From Chryseobacterium culicis (lineage in GTDB: Bacteria > Bacteroidota > Bacteroidia > Flavobacteriales > Weeksellaceae): DNA of 64,000 bases. The notes beneath the pieces are model-generated. The model did no database searches. It saw nothing but the letters and a program-made list of their open reading frames with translations, and was not told where the DNA came from. A program made the translations under genes and the position numbers. This document shows positions 8,184 to 17,882 of the stretch, in pieces; position 1 is the stretch's first letter, and each line of letters begins with the position of its first letter. The stretch is from the NCBI RefSeq assembly GCF_900108365.1, contig NZ_FNWQ01000006.1, positions 1-64,000 of the forward strand, in the 5' to 3' direction.

Positions 8184-8420
8184 GTGGAAGGACTCAATCC
8201 AGAAATATTAAAAGAAATCTGTATAATGAAAATGCCGTTCGGGAAGTATGAAGGAACAGTTCTGATTGATCTTCCCATCAGCTATCTTGAATGGTTCAAT
8301 AAAAATGGAATGCCAAAGGGAAAACTGGGAATGCAGCTTTCAACGGTGTACGAAATCAAATTAAATGGTTTGATGGATCTTTTAATTCCCATCAGGGCAG
8401 CGGTAAAAAATGGATTATAA
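8184..8420 (+). CDS. DUF3820 family protein
   Basis: A 78-residue protein with the DUF3820 hallmark 'MPFGKYEGTVLIDLPISYLEWF' region at about 14-34, a compact domain also seen near nucleases and quorum-related proteins. The start is GTG at 8184: no ATG occurs in frame upstream, and the next Met (residue 14) would cut into the domain. It lies 11 bases after the AI-2E gene and ends before a strong terminator, so the two are probably one transcript. Biochemical role unknown. Confidence 0.8.
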   Translation: MEGLNPEILKEICIMKMPFGKYEGTVLIDLPISYLEWFNKNGMPKGKLGMQLSTVYEIKLNGLMDLLIPIRAAVKNGL

Positions 8421-8443
8421 AATTTAAATAAACTTTATCCGGA

Positions 8444-8484
8444 TAAAGTTTCGGCGGCATCGAAGATGCCGCCGAAACTTTTTT
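8444..8484. terminator. bidirectional terminator between DUF3820 and uvrB
   Basis: A long hairpin, aaagtttcggcggcatc / gatgccgccgaaacttt, with a GAA loop and a T tract. It lies between two convergent genes. Confidence 0.9.
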
Positions 8485-8492
8485 ATATCCTA

Positions 8493-10484
8493 TTAAGCTT
8501 TCAAGGCTAAAATCTCATCTCTCAGCTTGGCTGCCTTTATAAAGTCAAGGTTTTTCGCGGCTGATTCCATTTCTTTTTGCTTCTGCTCAATCATTTTTTC
8601 GATATCTTCAGTGGCATAAGTGGCTTTTGTTTCTGCCACTTTCTGAAGGATTTCCTTTTGGGTATATTTTTCATCAGGAAAATCTTTGCTTCTTCCTACA
8701 AGATTTTCAGAAATCTTTTTATTTAAAGCAGTTGGCTTCAGACCATGTTCCTCATTGTACTGCATTTGTTTGGCGCGGCGGTATTCGGTCTCATCCAATG
8801 TAGCCTGCATAGATTTGGTGATTTTATCTGCATACATGATCGCTTTTCCGTTTACGTTTCTTGCGGCACGTCCTACAGTTTGGATCATGGATCTTCTGCT
8901 TCTCAGCATTCCCTCTTTATCAGCATCCAATATAGCGACTAATGAAACCTCAGGTAAATCAAGACCTTCTCTTAATAAGTTGACGCCAATTAATACATCA
9001 AAAAGCCCTAAACGGAGATCCTGCATAATCTGGATACGTTCCAGTGTTTCAACATCTGAGTGGATGTATCGTGTTCTGATCCCGAATTTGGTGAAGTATT
9101 TTGTAAGTTCTTCCGCCATTTTCTTCGTTAAAGTGGTTACCAGCACTCTTTCATCAGCATCAGCTCTTTTCTGGATTTCTTCCATTAAATCATCAATTTG
9201 ATTTAATGAAGGTCTTATCTCAATAATCGGATCCAGAAGTCCTGTGGGACGGATAATCTGCTCAATATAGGCTCCTCCTGTTTTTTCAAGCTCGTAATCG
9301 GCAGGTGTTGCAGAAACATAGATTACCTGGTTCTGAATGGCTTCAAACTCTTCAAACTTTAAAGGTCTGTTATCCATGGCGGCCGGAAGTCTGAAACCGT
9401 ACTCCACCAGTGCCTCTTTTCTGCTTCGGTCACCACCGTACATGGCATGAACCTGTGGTACGGTAACATGGCTTTCGTCAATAACCATTAAAAAATCTTT
9501 AGGGAAATAATCGATCAGGCAGAAAGGTCTTGTTCCCGGAAGGCGGCCGTCCAGGTATCTGGAGTAATTCTCAATTCCTGAGCAGTATCCCAATTCTTTG
9601 ATCATTTCAAGATCCAGTTCGGTTCTTTCCTGAAGACGTTTTGCTTCTAATGGTTTCCCTACAGAGCTGAAGAAATCAACCTGCTTCACCATATCATCCT
9701 GAATCTCTTTAATGGCACCATTCAAAGTTTCTTTTGAGGTTACGAAAAGATTGGCAGGGTAAATCTGGATCTGATCAAAATTATCTTCTACATTTCCTGT
9801 AACAGGATCAAAACTTTGGATTTTTTCAATTTCATCTCCAAAAAACTGAATTCTTATCGCATTATCAGTATAAGCAGGGAACACATCAATTACATCTCCT
9901 TTCACACGGAACATGCCTCTTTGGAACTCATTGAGCGTTCTGGCATACAGGGCATTAACTAATGAATGGAGAAGAGCTGTTCGGGTTACTTTCTCACCAA
10001 TCGCTATAGAAATTAAAGATTTATGAAATTCCGTAGGATTTCCAATACCATAAATGCAGGAAACAGAAGCTACAATTAAAACATCTCTCCTTCCTGAAAG
10101 GAGACTCGCAGTTGCAGAAAGACGCAGTTTTTCAACTTCTTCATTGATACTCAGGTCTTTTTCAATATAAGTTCCTGTTGTAGCAATATAAGCTTCAGGC
10201 TGGTAGTAGTCATAGTAGCTGACAAAATATTCCACGGCATTATCCGGAAAAAATTCTTTAAACTCCATAAACAGCTGTGCAGCAAGAGTTTTATTGTGTG
10301 CCAATACTAAAGTCGGACGCTGTACATTTTTTACAACATTCGCAATAGTAAAGGTTTTTCCGGAACCTGTTACGCCCAGAAGCGTCTGATATTTCTCACC
10401 GATCTCTATTCCTTCGGTAAGTTTTTCAATAGCCTGAGGCTGGTCTCCGGTAGGTTTATATTCTGATTGAAGCTTAAAATCCAT
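8493..10484 (-). CDS. uvrB: excinuclease ABC subunit B
   Basis: A 663-residue DNA damage-verifying helicase of nucleotide excision repair. Seen in order: Walker A GVTGSGKT (about 37-44), the YYDYYQPEAYI beta-hairpin that clamps DNA, the DEAD-like VIDESH box, helicase motifs V/VI (GLDLPEVSLVAILDADKEG, QTVGRAARN), and a C-terminal UVR motif (MESAAKNLDFIKAAKLRDEI) that would contact UvrC. ATG 10484 is chosen over a TTG seven codons upstream because the -7 box at 10503-10510 overlaps that TTG. Single-gene transcript ending at the shared terminator. Confidence 0.97.
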   Translation of the reverse strand: MDFKLQSEYKPTGDQPQAIEKLTEGIEIGEKYQTLLGVTGSGKTFTIANVVKNVQRPTLVLAHNKTLAAQLFMEFKEFFPDNAVEYFVSYYDYYQPEAYIATTGTYIEKDLSINEEVEKLRLSATASLLSGRRDVLIVASVSCIYGIGNPTEFHKSLISIAIGEKVTRTALLHSLVNALYARTLNEFQRGMFRVKGDVIDVFPAYTDNAIRIQFFGDEIEKIQSFDPVTGNVEDNFDQIQIYPANLFVTSKETLNGAIKEIQDDMVKQVDFFSSVGKPLEAKRLQERTELDLEMIKELGYCSGIENYSRYLDGRLPGTRPFCLIDYFPKDFLMVIDESHVTVPQVHAMYGGDRSRKEALVEYGFRLPAAMDNRPLKFEEFEAIQNQVIYVSATPADYELEKTGGAYIEQIIRPTGLLDPIIEIRPSLNQIDDLMEEIQKRADADERVLVTTLTKKMAEELTKYFTKFGIRTRYIHSDVETLERIQIMQDLRLGLFDVLIGVNLLREGLDLPEVSLVAILDADKEGMLRSRRSMIQTVGRAARNVNGKAIMYADKITKSMQATLDETEYRRAKQMQYNEEHGLKPTALNKKISENLVGRSKDFPDEKYTQKEILQKVAETKATYATEDIEKMIEQKQKEMESAAKNLDFIKAAKLRDEILALKA

Positions 10485-10502
10485 AGAAAAGAATGTATAT
10501 AA

Positions 10503-10510
10503 CAAAAATA
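10503..10510 (-). promoter_or_regulatory. -7 promoter element (TATTTTTG) of uvrB
   Basis: TAnnTTTG match about 18 bases upstream of the uvrB ATG. No LexA-like site was recognised beside it. Confidence 0.6.
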
Positions 10511-10587
10511 CGAAAGAAATTATTAGGCCATATAATCTTTTGAGGTTGAATATTTTGATATTAATTTTTTAACAGGAATTATTAAAT

Positions 10588-10614
10588 AAAAAAGCGCTGA
10601 TCATTAGCGCTTTT
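10588..10614 (-). terminator. terminator of the BlaI/M56 operon
   Basis: A short hairpin with aaaagcgct / agcgctttt arms just beyond the stop of the minus-strand M56 gene. Confidence 0.7.
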
Positions 10615-10619
10615 CATTA

Positions 10620-12395
10620 TTATGGGCGGGCAAAACTCAGCGTTGCGGGAATCTTTAATACAGAGGCAATGGCTTTTCCGTCTTTCATTGCAGGTTTCCA
10701 TTGGGTTTCATTAGTAATTTGAGTCACTGTTTTCAGAAGTTCGCGGTTCATAGTTTCATTTTCTCCGGAAGTAGTTACCTGAGTAGTTTTTCCATTTTCA
10801 TTAATATGAATGTAGGCCATGGAAGTTATAGTCCCGGTGTAGCTATTCAAAGTACTTACGTCCATATCCTGGCTTATTTTGATTTTCAAATTCTTATCTC
10901 CTCCTGGATATTGTGCCGGGATTGTATTGGAACTTTGTTCAGGACTGATGGCAGTATCTGTGTTTTTACTTTCCTTTATATTGTTCACTCGTGGGACTAT
11001 GGTGTCCGAAGTATATTTTATATCCTCTCTTTTGAAGCCCATTATAACAGATGATTTTCCTTCTTCTTTGGTCTTTTCATAATAGGAAGGAGTCATCAGT
11101 GTCACCTGGTATGGTTGTGGATTTTGGACTGTTCTGGCGTTCTGGTAAACCTTGCTGATATAAACATTTGAAAAGTCATTCGGAGTATAATTTTTCAAAG
11201 TGCTGTTTTCTACTTTTTTTGCATCTATCCAGACGGCATAATTTTGTTTGTTTAAAAATGATTTCAGTTCATGTTCTGTCGGAACTCTTTTTTTCAGCTC
11301 TGGTGTCGCGAAGAAAGTGATCTTCTGCTCATTTTGCTGACTTTTGCTAAGCAATGAATATAACTCACCAAGTCTTTTCTTATCACGATCTGTTACCTTG
11401 CTTGAAAATTCTACATATTTTTTGTTTTTCAAAAGATCATCATATTTTGCTAATATATCTTTGAATTCCTGATAAGGATCCTGGCCGGCAACCTGAGCCG
11501 GTATCTCTGCTATTCGTTCAGAAAGAAGAATTTGCGAAGCGTTGCCTGCATATGTTCTTTCAGAAAATAGTGCTGCTGCTGAAATCAAAACAGCAATTCC
11601 TGCTGCTTTCCTAAGCAGGCTAAACTTTGATTTTTTTGTATTCATCATAATAAATCTTTTTTTGGTGTTATTAAAATTAAAAGAATGAGTCAAATTAGGA
11701 TTTTGATGGCTGAGAATTTCCTCCAGAATAAGGTGCTGATAGTCTCTGATATTATAATTATCATTCATAACCGCTTCATCGGCTAAAAATTCATGATTGG
11801 TTATCACTGCTTTTTTATAAAAGAAAAGAACGGGATTGAACCAGGTGAAAATATGCAGAAGCTCCAGGAATAAAAGATCTAAACTGTGTTTTTGCTCAAT
11901 ATGAGTTTTTTCATGAAGAAAAATCCTTGGGTCGATCGAGTTGTTTTTCATATAGCTTTCTCCCATATAAATCGTATTCCAAAAGCTGAAGGGGGAAAGG
12001 TTTTCCTGGGTTACGATCACATTATGATGCCGGTACTTGTACTTTTGTCCCGATATTCTTTTCACCGCAAGTATGGACCCAATACTTTTTAGCAGCAGAA
12101 AAAGAGTGATGGAAATATAGATTCCCCATACTCCATTCATCCAATCGAAACTTTCCTGCTTGTGTGGGATAAAAACCAGTTGCTGTGCTGTTTCTTCAAT
12201 GATCAGTTGAGACGTTGTTATGTTGTCCCGGCTCGGTAAAGTAATGGTGATAAACGGAATGGTATAGGAGAGCAAGAGCGCGCTGAGCAAATACATCCGG
12301 TTAAATCTGTATATTCTTTCTTTTTCCAAAAACAGATAATAAACTGCAATGAATATACAAGAACACAAGATTATTTTCAGAATTATAGCAGACAT
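10620..12395 (-). CDS. BlaR1/MecR1-like M56 metallopeptidase with TonB-like C terminus
   Basis: A 591-residue inner-membrane sensor. The N-terminal part has TM helices near 5-22, 33-52, 88-108 and 260-275, and the zinc motif HEKTH at 161-165 with a downstream Glu-rich segment (HEFLADEAVM), as in BlaR1/MecR1. The extracytoplasmic C-terminal half lacks a penicillin-binding domain. Its last 90 residues (AYIHINENGKTTQV...ETQWKPAMKDGKAIAS) look like a TonB C-terminal domain, a common Bacteroidota variant. By analogy, signal sensing would activate the protease and remove the BlaI-type repressor encoded two bases upstream. The inducing signal is unknown. Confidence 0.85.
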   Translation of the reverse strand: MSAIILKIILCSCIFIAVYYLFLEKERIYRFNRMYLLSALLLSYTIPFITITLPSRDNITTSQLIIEETAQQLVFIPHKQESFDWMNGVWGIYISITLFLLLKSIGSILAVKRISGQKYKYRHHNVIVTQENLSPFSFWNTIYMGESYMKNNSIDPRIFLHEKTHIEQKHSLDLLFLELLHIFTWFNPVLFFYKKAVITNHEFLADEAVMNDNYNIRDYQHLILEEILSHQNPNLTHSFNFNNTKKRFIMMNTKKSKFSLLRKAAGIAVLISAAALFSERTYAGNASQILLSERIAEIPAQVAGQDPYQEFKDILAKYDDLLKNKKYVEFSSKVTDRDKKRLGELYSLLSKSQQNEQKITFFATPELKKRVPTEHELKSFLNKQNYAVWIDAKKVENSTLKNYTPNDFSNVYISKVYQNARTVQNPQPYQVTLMTPSYYEKTKEEGKSSVIMGFKREDIKYTSDTIVPRVNNIKESKNTDTAISPEQSSNTIPAQYPGGDKNLKIKISQDMDVSTLNSYTGTITSMAYIHINENGKTTQVTTSGENETMNRELLKTVTQITNETQWKPAMKDGKAIASVLKIPATLSFARP

Positions 12396-12397
12396 GT

Positions 12398-12769
12398 CTA
12401 TTCCTTGATCTGTTCATCAATAATATCACGGAGTTCTTTCAGTTGCTTTTGACTAAGTTTTGCATTCGAAGTAAAGAAAGATGCAAATTGAGTTACGGAG
12501 CTGTTGAAAAAACGGTCAATCATGGAAGTCATTTCCTCTTTGAAATATTCCCCTTTTTCTATTTTTGGATAGTATTCCCGGGAATTTCCATATAATTTGT
12601 AACCTACCAGTTCTTTATTCTGCATTCTCTTCAGTAAGGTGGCAATGGTAGTAGTAGCGGGTTTGGGATTCGGATAAGCGTCCAGGATATCCTTCATGAA
12701 AACAGCCTTCTTTTCCCAAATAATATCCATAAGGACTTTTTCAGAATCTGTCAGTTTAATTTCTTTCAT
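12398..12769 (-). CDS. BlaI/MecI/CopY-family transcriptional repressor
   Basis: A 123-residue winged-helix repressor. The N-terminal 75 residues hold the DNA-binding fold (LTDSEKVLMDIIWEKKAVFMKDI, ATTTIATLLKRMQNKELVGYKLYGNSREYYP) and the C-terminal helices would dimerise. It is the first gene of a two-gene operon with the M56 peptidase. A perfect inverted repeat of BlaI type (TACA/TGTA core) covers its own -7 box, so autorepression is likely. It may also affect the divergent sugar dehydrogenase gene whose ATG lies about 70 bases from that operator. Confidence 0.92.
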   Translation of the reverse strand: MKEIKLTDSEKVLMDIIWEKKAVFMKDILDAYPNPKPATTTIATLLKRMQNKELVGYKLYGNSREYYPKIEKGEYFKEEMTSMIDRFFNSSVTQFASFFTSNAKLSQKQLKELRDIIDEQIKE

Positions 12770-12784
12770 TCTACAATATTATAA

Positions 12785-12808
12785 TTTATTCTACAAATGT
12801 AGAATAAA
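12785..12808 (-). promoter_or_regulatory. BlaI-type operator overlapping the -7 promoter box
   Basis: A perfect inverted repeat with 11-base arms (tttattctaca) and a 2-base spacer contains the TACA-n2-TGTA core of BlaI/MecI operators. The minus-strand TACATTTG inside it (12794-12801) is a TAnnTTTG -7 element, so repressor binding would block the polymerase directly. A further half-site, attctaca, lies next to the start codon at 12769. Confidence 0.8.
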
Positions 12809-12875
12809 AATTTATATATACAAATTTTATTGGCATTATTTTTCCATTCATTGTATAACATCTAATCATAATGCT

Positions 12876-14093
12876 ATGAAAATCAATCAATTTTATATTC
12901 CTGTGGTAAGCCTTTTTCTTTTTTTATCATCGTGTAAGGAGAATCATGCCAATGCACAAAAGACTGGAAATGACGGTAGTGTAGAGACGGAAAATCCCAA
13001 TTCTGACTATAAACCTGCATTTAAGGGACAAACACGCATTAAAGCTGTAAAAACTACGACGGCTTATAATGTAGAAATCTTGAATAAGGACTTAGGAAGA
13101 CCCTGGGGAATCATCAATTTACCTGACGGAAAGTTTCTCATCACTGATAAAAACGGTCACATGAATGTTGTCTCATCAGATGGAAAACAAGTTTCTAAAA
13201 TTGATGGATTTCCAAAAGTGGATTCAAAAGGACAGGGAGGAATGCTTGATGTAGCACTGGATCCGGATTTTAAAACGAATAATGTTATTTATTTCAGTTT
13301 CTCAGAGCCATTTGGTAAAGGGAATTTAACCTCAGTGGCGAAGGGTAAGCTATCCCCGGATCTTAAAAATATTTCAGAAGTGAAAGTTATTTTCCGTGCT
13401 GAACCGTCTTACGATGGGGATAAGCATTACGGTAGCCGGCTTGCCTTTGATAAAGATGGGTATTTATTTGTAAGCACCGGAGAACGATCTGACAAAGTAA
13501 CCCGGGTGTATGCCCAGAAAACGGATAATTATCTTGGCAAGATTTTAAAAATAACAAAAGACGGTCAGCCTGCTCCAGGAAATCCTTTTATCGGAAAGGC
13601 TGGATATAAGCCCGAAATTTATGCTTACGGCGTCCGAAATCCTCAAGGTATGGCGATAGATCCTAACGGTAATCTATGGGATGTGGAAATGGGGCCAAGG
13701 GGAGGTGATGAAATCAATCTGATCCAGCCGGGAAAAAATTACGGATGGGGAGATGTAACCTATGGAATTGAATACTCAGGAGATAAGGTAGGAAAAGGAA
13801 TTACCCAGAAGGAAGGAACCGAACAGCCTGTTTATTATTGGGATCCTGTTATTTCACCCAGTGGAGTGACTTTCTATACAGGAAATATTGAAGAATGGAA
13901 AGGAAACCTCATTATCGGGTGTCTGAGTGGTGAACATATTGACAGAATTGTTATGAAAGACAACAAAGTAGTAGGTGAAGAGCGTCTTCTCGCAGATCAG
14001 AAAGAGCGCTTCCGTGATGTACTGAATGGAATGGATGGAAATCTTTATGCAGTCACAGACAGCGGAAAACTTTATAAAATATCAAAAAAATAG
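12876..14093 (+). CDS. PQQ-dependent sugar (glucose/sorbosone) dehydrogenase, lipoprotein
   Basis: About 405 residues. A lipoprotein signal (MKINQFYIPVVSLFLFLSSC) is followed by a six-bladed beta-propeller of the soluble glucose dehydrogenase/sorbosone dehydrogenase family. Motifs include LGRPWGIINLPDG, YGSRLAFDKDGYLFVSTGER, YAYGVRNPQGMAIDPNGNLWDVEMGPRGGDEINLI and GKNYGWGDVTYG. The enzyme would oxidise aldoses or related sugars outside the inner membrane using PQQ. ATG 12876 is chosen because it starts the signal peptide; the frame stays open upstream into the blaI promoter. PQQ synthesis genes are not in the window, so the cofactor may be taken from outside. Confidence 0.88.
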   Translation: MKINQFYIPVVSLFLFLSSCKENHANAQKTGNDGSVETENPNSDYKPAFKGQTRIKAVKTTTAYNVEILNKDLGRPWGIINLPDGKFLITDKNGHMNVVSSDGKQVSKIDGFPKVDSKGQGGMLDVALDPDFKTNNVIYFSFSEPFGKGNLTSVAKGKLSPDLKNISEVKVIFRAEPSYDGDKHYGSRLAFDKDGYLFVSTGERSDKVTRVYAQKTDNYLGKILKITKDGQPAPGNPFIGKAGYKPEIYAYGVRNPQGMAIDPNGNLWDVEMGPRGGDEINLIQPGKNYGWGDVTYGIEYSGDKVGKGITQKEGTEQPVYYWDPVISPSGVTFYTGNIEEWKGNLIIGCLSGEHIDRIVMKDNKVVGEERLLADQKERFRDVLNGMDGNLYAVTDSGKLYKISKK

Positions 14094-14125
14094 AAAAAAC
14101 TCCTGAAAATTTTCAGGAGTTTTTA
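14094..14125. terminator. bidirectional terminator
   Basis: An aaactcctgaaa / ttcaggagttt hairpin with A and T tracts lies between the convergent sugar dehydrogenase and TonB receptor genes. Confidence 0.88.
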
Positions 14126-14127
14126 TA

Positions 14128-16560
14128 TTAAAATTTAAAGTTAAGTCTCGCAAAAACCTGTCTTCCGGCAAATCCCATCTGTACAGGATCAAAAATACCT
14201 CCGGATTCTGTGTTTCCGCTTGTTACCTGTGTGGTCTGTAAGGTAGGGTATCTGTTGAACAGATTTTTACTGCCTAGTGTAAGATTTAGATTTTTTGAAA
14301 ATTCATAGCCAAAAGAGAGATCTGTGGTTACTTTTGGATGGTATACTTGTTCAGCGTCATCATAGCCGATGAGGGTTACTTTGTCAAATCTTACCATCTG
14401 TAGATTAACATTGAACCTGTTGATTTTATAGTTTAGATTTAAATTCACTTTTGTTTTAGGTGCAGACGCCAGGATAAATGCCTTTTCTCTCTTACTGAGA
14501 TAAATATCTTCTTTACCAGCCAGCTGTTCGGACGTATTTACTTTTGTGATTTCCATATCATTATAATTTCCGGCTAAAGTAGCGGTCAGTTTTCCGGGTC
14601 CCCAGTTTTCACTGTAGCTTAAAATAAGATCAACTCCTTTTGTGCGGGTATCAATGGCATTGGAAAAGAACTGTACCTGATCCACAAACGGGTTCTCGGC
14701 CTGAACTTCTGCCGGCAGGTCTGCCTGTGCAAAATATCCAGTCAGAACAATTCTGTTTTTTACCTCAATATAATATCCATCTACTGTTGCTGTAAACTTC
14801 CCTGTGTTGAATGTAAATCCGGCGCTTCCGTTCACAGAGGTTTCCTGTTTTAATTGAGGAATTCCCAAACTACCCGCCAGCTTGCTGTCATTAGACGCCA
14901 GCTGAACGGTTACCAATTGGCCACCCTGAAAATTGGTAAACTGCTGGCTGTAGTATTTCTGAGCCAATGATGGTGCTCTGAATCCTGTAGAAACCGAACC
15001 TCTGAAAGCAAACTGAGGCGTAAAAGCGTATCTGGTAGCCAATTTGCCATTCAGAGTACTTCCGAAATCGTTGTAATTTTCAAATCTTCCGGCTACACTG
15101 ATCATCCAGTCTTTTGTTACATCCAGTTCAGTATCTACGTAGGCGGCAAAGTTATTTCTGCTTTTACCGATATCAGTAGAATAGCCGGGAAACCCTTGTG
15201 AACCTCCCGGGCGATACCGTATTGGATCAGATCCAGGTACTGTTACCCATAAATTTTGAGGCGTATCTTTTGTAACTACATTTCCATTGATATCATACAT
15301 GGCGTAAGAGGCCTCTTCACCTTTAATGATATCAAATTTCTCATATCTGAACTCCGATCCGAAAGCAATGTTAAGGCCTTCCAGTACTTTGAACTGCCGT
15401 ACCGCATTAAAACCGGTCGTGTTCTGTAATAATGAATGTCCACCAGCATTAAAGCTTGTAGGAGATTTACTGCCTAAGGTTGCATTAATGGTATTGTCGA
15501 TCTGGTAAGTAAATCTATTGTTCCCAAAAGCATTGTACAAATCTACATCCCAATTGGCCACCTTGAACTTTAAGCCATTGTCAAATGTGAAGTCTGAAAT
15601 ATTGGTATTTTCAATAGGATTAAATCCATTAGGATAAACTTCAGGAACGTTTCCGTCAGCATCCGCAAATCTTGTCCACGCATAAGCTTTTGTATTTCTG
15701 TGTGAGAATCCCTGGCGCGAATAAAAGGTCAGTCCATCAGAGAGGGGAAGTTCAATATTCCCGAAAAAGTAAACATTTTGGGCTTTTGCATCTCCGAAAC
15801 GTTGTCTGGAAGCAGTATACAAATCCGGATTTGCATTTCGTATCGAATAATCTTTATTGATGAATTCTGCTGTAAAATTTCCAAAACCGCCTTTTGAACC
15901 TATTTTAGTTCCTAAATTTCCACTGAAATCAAAGGTAGTTCCGTCTATTTTGTGATCAGAAACCACATCATTGCTGCCCGGGCTTTTGAAAAGGTTCATA
16001 CCTGTGAAGAGATTTCCTTCAAAACCTTTGTTCCGGTCGTTAAGAATTACATTGATAACACCTGCTATCGCATCCGAACCATACTGTGCAGAAGCTCCGT
16101 CCCGAAGCACTTCCACTCTTTTTATCGCACCAATAGGAATGGTATTCATATCATATCCGGTGTTTCCTCTTCCTTTGGTTCCAAAAAGGTTGATCAGTGA
16201 GGACTGGTGATATCTTTTTCCATTTAACAAAAGCAAAGTCTGATCAGGGCCCAGGCCTCTTAAGGTGGCCGGATCTACGGCATCAGCACCGTCAGATCCT
16301 GATTGTTTATTGGAATTGAAGGAGGGGGCTGAAAATTGTAAGAGCTGGTTAATTTCCACCTGTCCTGTTGACTGGCTTACCTGTTTAATGTCTATAATGT
16401 CGATGGGAACGGGGGTATTGACTACCGTTCTCTTTTTATTTCTGCTGCCGGTGATGGCAACTTCCTCAATTTTCGATTCTTTCAGAGTGTCTTTTACCTG
16501 CTGGGCATACGATAATGTAGAAATTCCCAGAAAAATAGCGCTGATATATTTTATTCTCAT
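14128..16560 (-). CDS. TonB-dependent outer-membrane receptor
   Basis: About 810 residues. The signal peptide MRIKYISAIFLGISTLSYAQ is followed by a TonB-box-like region (KIEEVAITGSRN), a plug domain at about 45-170 (LLLLNGKRYHQSSL, IPIGAIKRVEVLRDGASAQYGSDAIAGVINVIL) and a 22-strand barrel ending in Phe (ARLNFKF). The plug wording is that of the classic cobalamin/siderophore receptor group, and there is no N-terminal carboxypeptidase-like domain of the SusC type. The start at 16560 is chosen for the signal peptide, 13 codons inside the longest frame. No ABC importer is adjacent, so the substrate cannot be inferred. Confidence 0.92.
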   Translation of the reverse strand: MRIKYISAIFLGISTLSYAQQVKDTLKESKIEEVAITGSRNKKRTVVNTPVPIDIIDIKQVSQSTGQVEINQLLQFSAPSFNSNKQSGSDGADAVDPATLRGLGPDQTLLLLNGKRYHQSSLINLFGTKGRGNTGYDMNTIPIGAIKRVEVLRDGASAQYGSDAIAGVINVILNDRNKGFEGNLFTGMNLFKSPGSNDVVSDHKIDGTTFDFSGNLGTKIGSKGGFGNFTAEFINKDYSIRNANPDLYTASRQRFGDAKAQNVYFFGNIELPLSDGLTFYSRQGFSHRNTKAYAWTRFADADGNVPEVYPNGFNPIENTNISDFTFDNGLKFKVANWDVDLYNAFGNNRFTYQIDNTINATLGSKSPTSFNAGGHSLLQNTTGFNAVRQFKVLEGLNIAFGSEFRYEKFDIIKGEEASYAMYDINGNVVTKDTPQNLWVTVPGSDPIRYRPGGSQGFPGYSTDIGKSRNNFAAYVDTELDVTKDWMISVAGRFENYNDFGSTLNGKLATRYAFTPQFAFRGSVSTGFRAPSLAQKYYSQQFTNFQGGQLVTVQLASNDSKLAGSLGIPQLKQETSVNGSAGFTFNTGKFTATVDGYYIEVKNRIVLTGYFAQADLPAEVQAENPFVDQVQFFSNAIDTRTKGVDLILSYSENWGPGKLTATLAGNYNDMEITKVNTSEQLAGKEDIYLSKREKAFILASAPKTKVNLNLNYKINRFNVNLQMVRFDKVTLIGYDDAEQVYHPKVTTDLSFGYEFSKNLNLTLGSKNLFNRYPTLQTTQVTSGNTESGGIFDPVQMGFAGRQVFARLNFKF

Positions 16561-16716
16561 ATTGGTAATCTTAAGTGGTAATTCAATCAAAATTATCAAT
16601 ATTTGTTTTTAAATCAATAGTAAATTTAAATATTTGCTATGAATGTCTTAATTTTTATTTAAATTTCACTTAATTGAGAAAAATAATAGTTTAATATTAA
16701 AATTTAATGAAAAATT

Positions 16717-17880
16717 TTAACGCAAAAAACTTGTAATGAGTCGGTTGATTCCCTCTTCCAAAATTTCCTGTGACGTAGAAAAGCAGATTCTGACATGTCC
16801 TTCCGCCCCTTTCCCGAACCATCTTTCTGAACCCGGAACAATGGCTACTTTTCCGTGTGTCAGAGCATGCTGGGCAAACTCATCGCTGGACATCCCGTTT
16901 TCAATCTTTGGAAATAGAACAAAAGTAGCTTCAGGCAGGTTAGGCGTTACAATTTCTGAACGGTTTAATAACTTGAAAGCCAGGTCTCTGTTATTCTGTA
17001 AATGGAGTAAAAACTCTTTATACCAAGGTTTTGCCTTCTCCAGTGCTGCGCATCCGGCAATCTGAGACAAAGTAGATACTCCTTCAATGGTGGAGTTGAA
17101 GTTACATTTTTCCGTAAAATCCTCGAGAATGTCCTGATCATTACAAAGTACAGCTCCGATTCTCAAACCAGCGATCCCGAATGATTTTGAAAACCCGTAT
17201 ACCGTAAAACTTTTCCGTTTCGCCATCTCCGAAACGGAAGAATAGGTATAAAATTCTTTTTGGTCATAGATAATATCACTCCAGATTTCGTCACTCATTA
17301 CCCAAAGATCGTGTGCGGATGCTATTTCTGCTATTTTTATCAAAACCTCTTTTGCATACACCGTTCCAAGAGGATTGTGCGGGTTGCATATGCTGATAAG
17401 CTTAGTTCTGGGATTAATCAGTGAAACCAGTTTTTCAAAATCAATTGCTCCGGTTGTCGTATCCACCGGGCACAGCATTACTTTTCCACCTGCTGTTTCT
17501 ACCGACTTTTTGAAAAGAAAATCTACCGGATCCAGAATAATGGCCTCATCACCGGGATTAAGAACATAAGATGCAATAAGAAACATTCCCTGAGCAGCAC
17601 TATTGACAGCCAGTACATTTTCAGGTGAAAAACTGCCATGCTTTTCCTGGTTAAAATGATCCGCAACACTTTTCTTAAATTCCGGAAGTCCGGAAAAAGG
17701 ACCATAGCTGAGGTAGCCATCTTTTAGGTACTCAATGATTCCCTGTTCTATTTCTGAAGCGATTCTGAAATCCGGGTCTGCAGCGGTAAGAGGAATAATT
17801 CCGTCTTCCAGTGCGGCCCACCTTCCGTTGTAGGCTTTTCTTTTCAATGCTTCGAAGTTGATATCGTTATTGGTAAACAT
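16717..17880 (-). CDS. PLP-dependent aminotransferase, MalY/PatB (cystathionine beta-lyase-like) family
   Basis: A 387-residue fold-type I PLP enzyme. Recognisable are AAQGMFLIAS near the cofactor, the SICNPHNPLGTVY motif, SDEIWSDIIYD, and the PLP-lysine motif VYGFSKSFGIAGLRIGAVL near residue 230. The overall pattern fits MalY/PatB C-S lyases, which cleave cystathionine or cysteine conjugates, but some members are true aminotransferases. It begins two bases after the FAD monooxygenase stop, so the two form an operon and may act on one substrate. Which substrate is unknown. Confidence 0.88.
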   Translation of the reverse strand: MFTNNDINFEALKRKAYNGRWAALEDGIIPLTAADPDFRIASEIEQGIIEYLKDGYLSYGPFSGLPEFKKSVADHFNQEKHGSFSPENVLAVNSAAQGMFLIASYVLNPGDEAIILDPVDFLFKKSVETAGGKVMLCPVDTTTGAIDFEKLVSLINPRTKLISICNPHNPLGTVYAKEVLIKIAEIASAHDLWVMSDEIWSDIIYDQKEFYTYSSVSEMAKRKSFTVYGFSKSFGIAGLRIGAVLCNDQDILEDFTEKCNFNSTIEGVSTLSQIAGCAALEKAKPWYKEFLLHLQNNRDLAFKLLNRSEIVTPNLPEATFVLFPKIENGMSSDEFAQHALTHGKVAIVPGSERWFGKGAEGHVRICFSTSQEILEEGINRLITSFLR

Positions 17881-17882
17881 AT

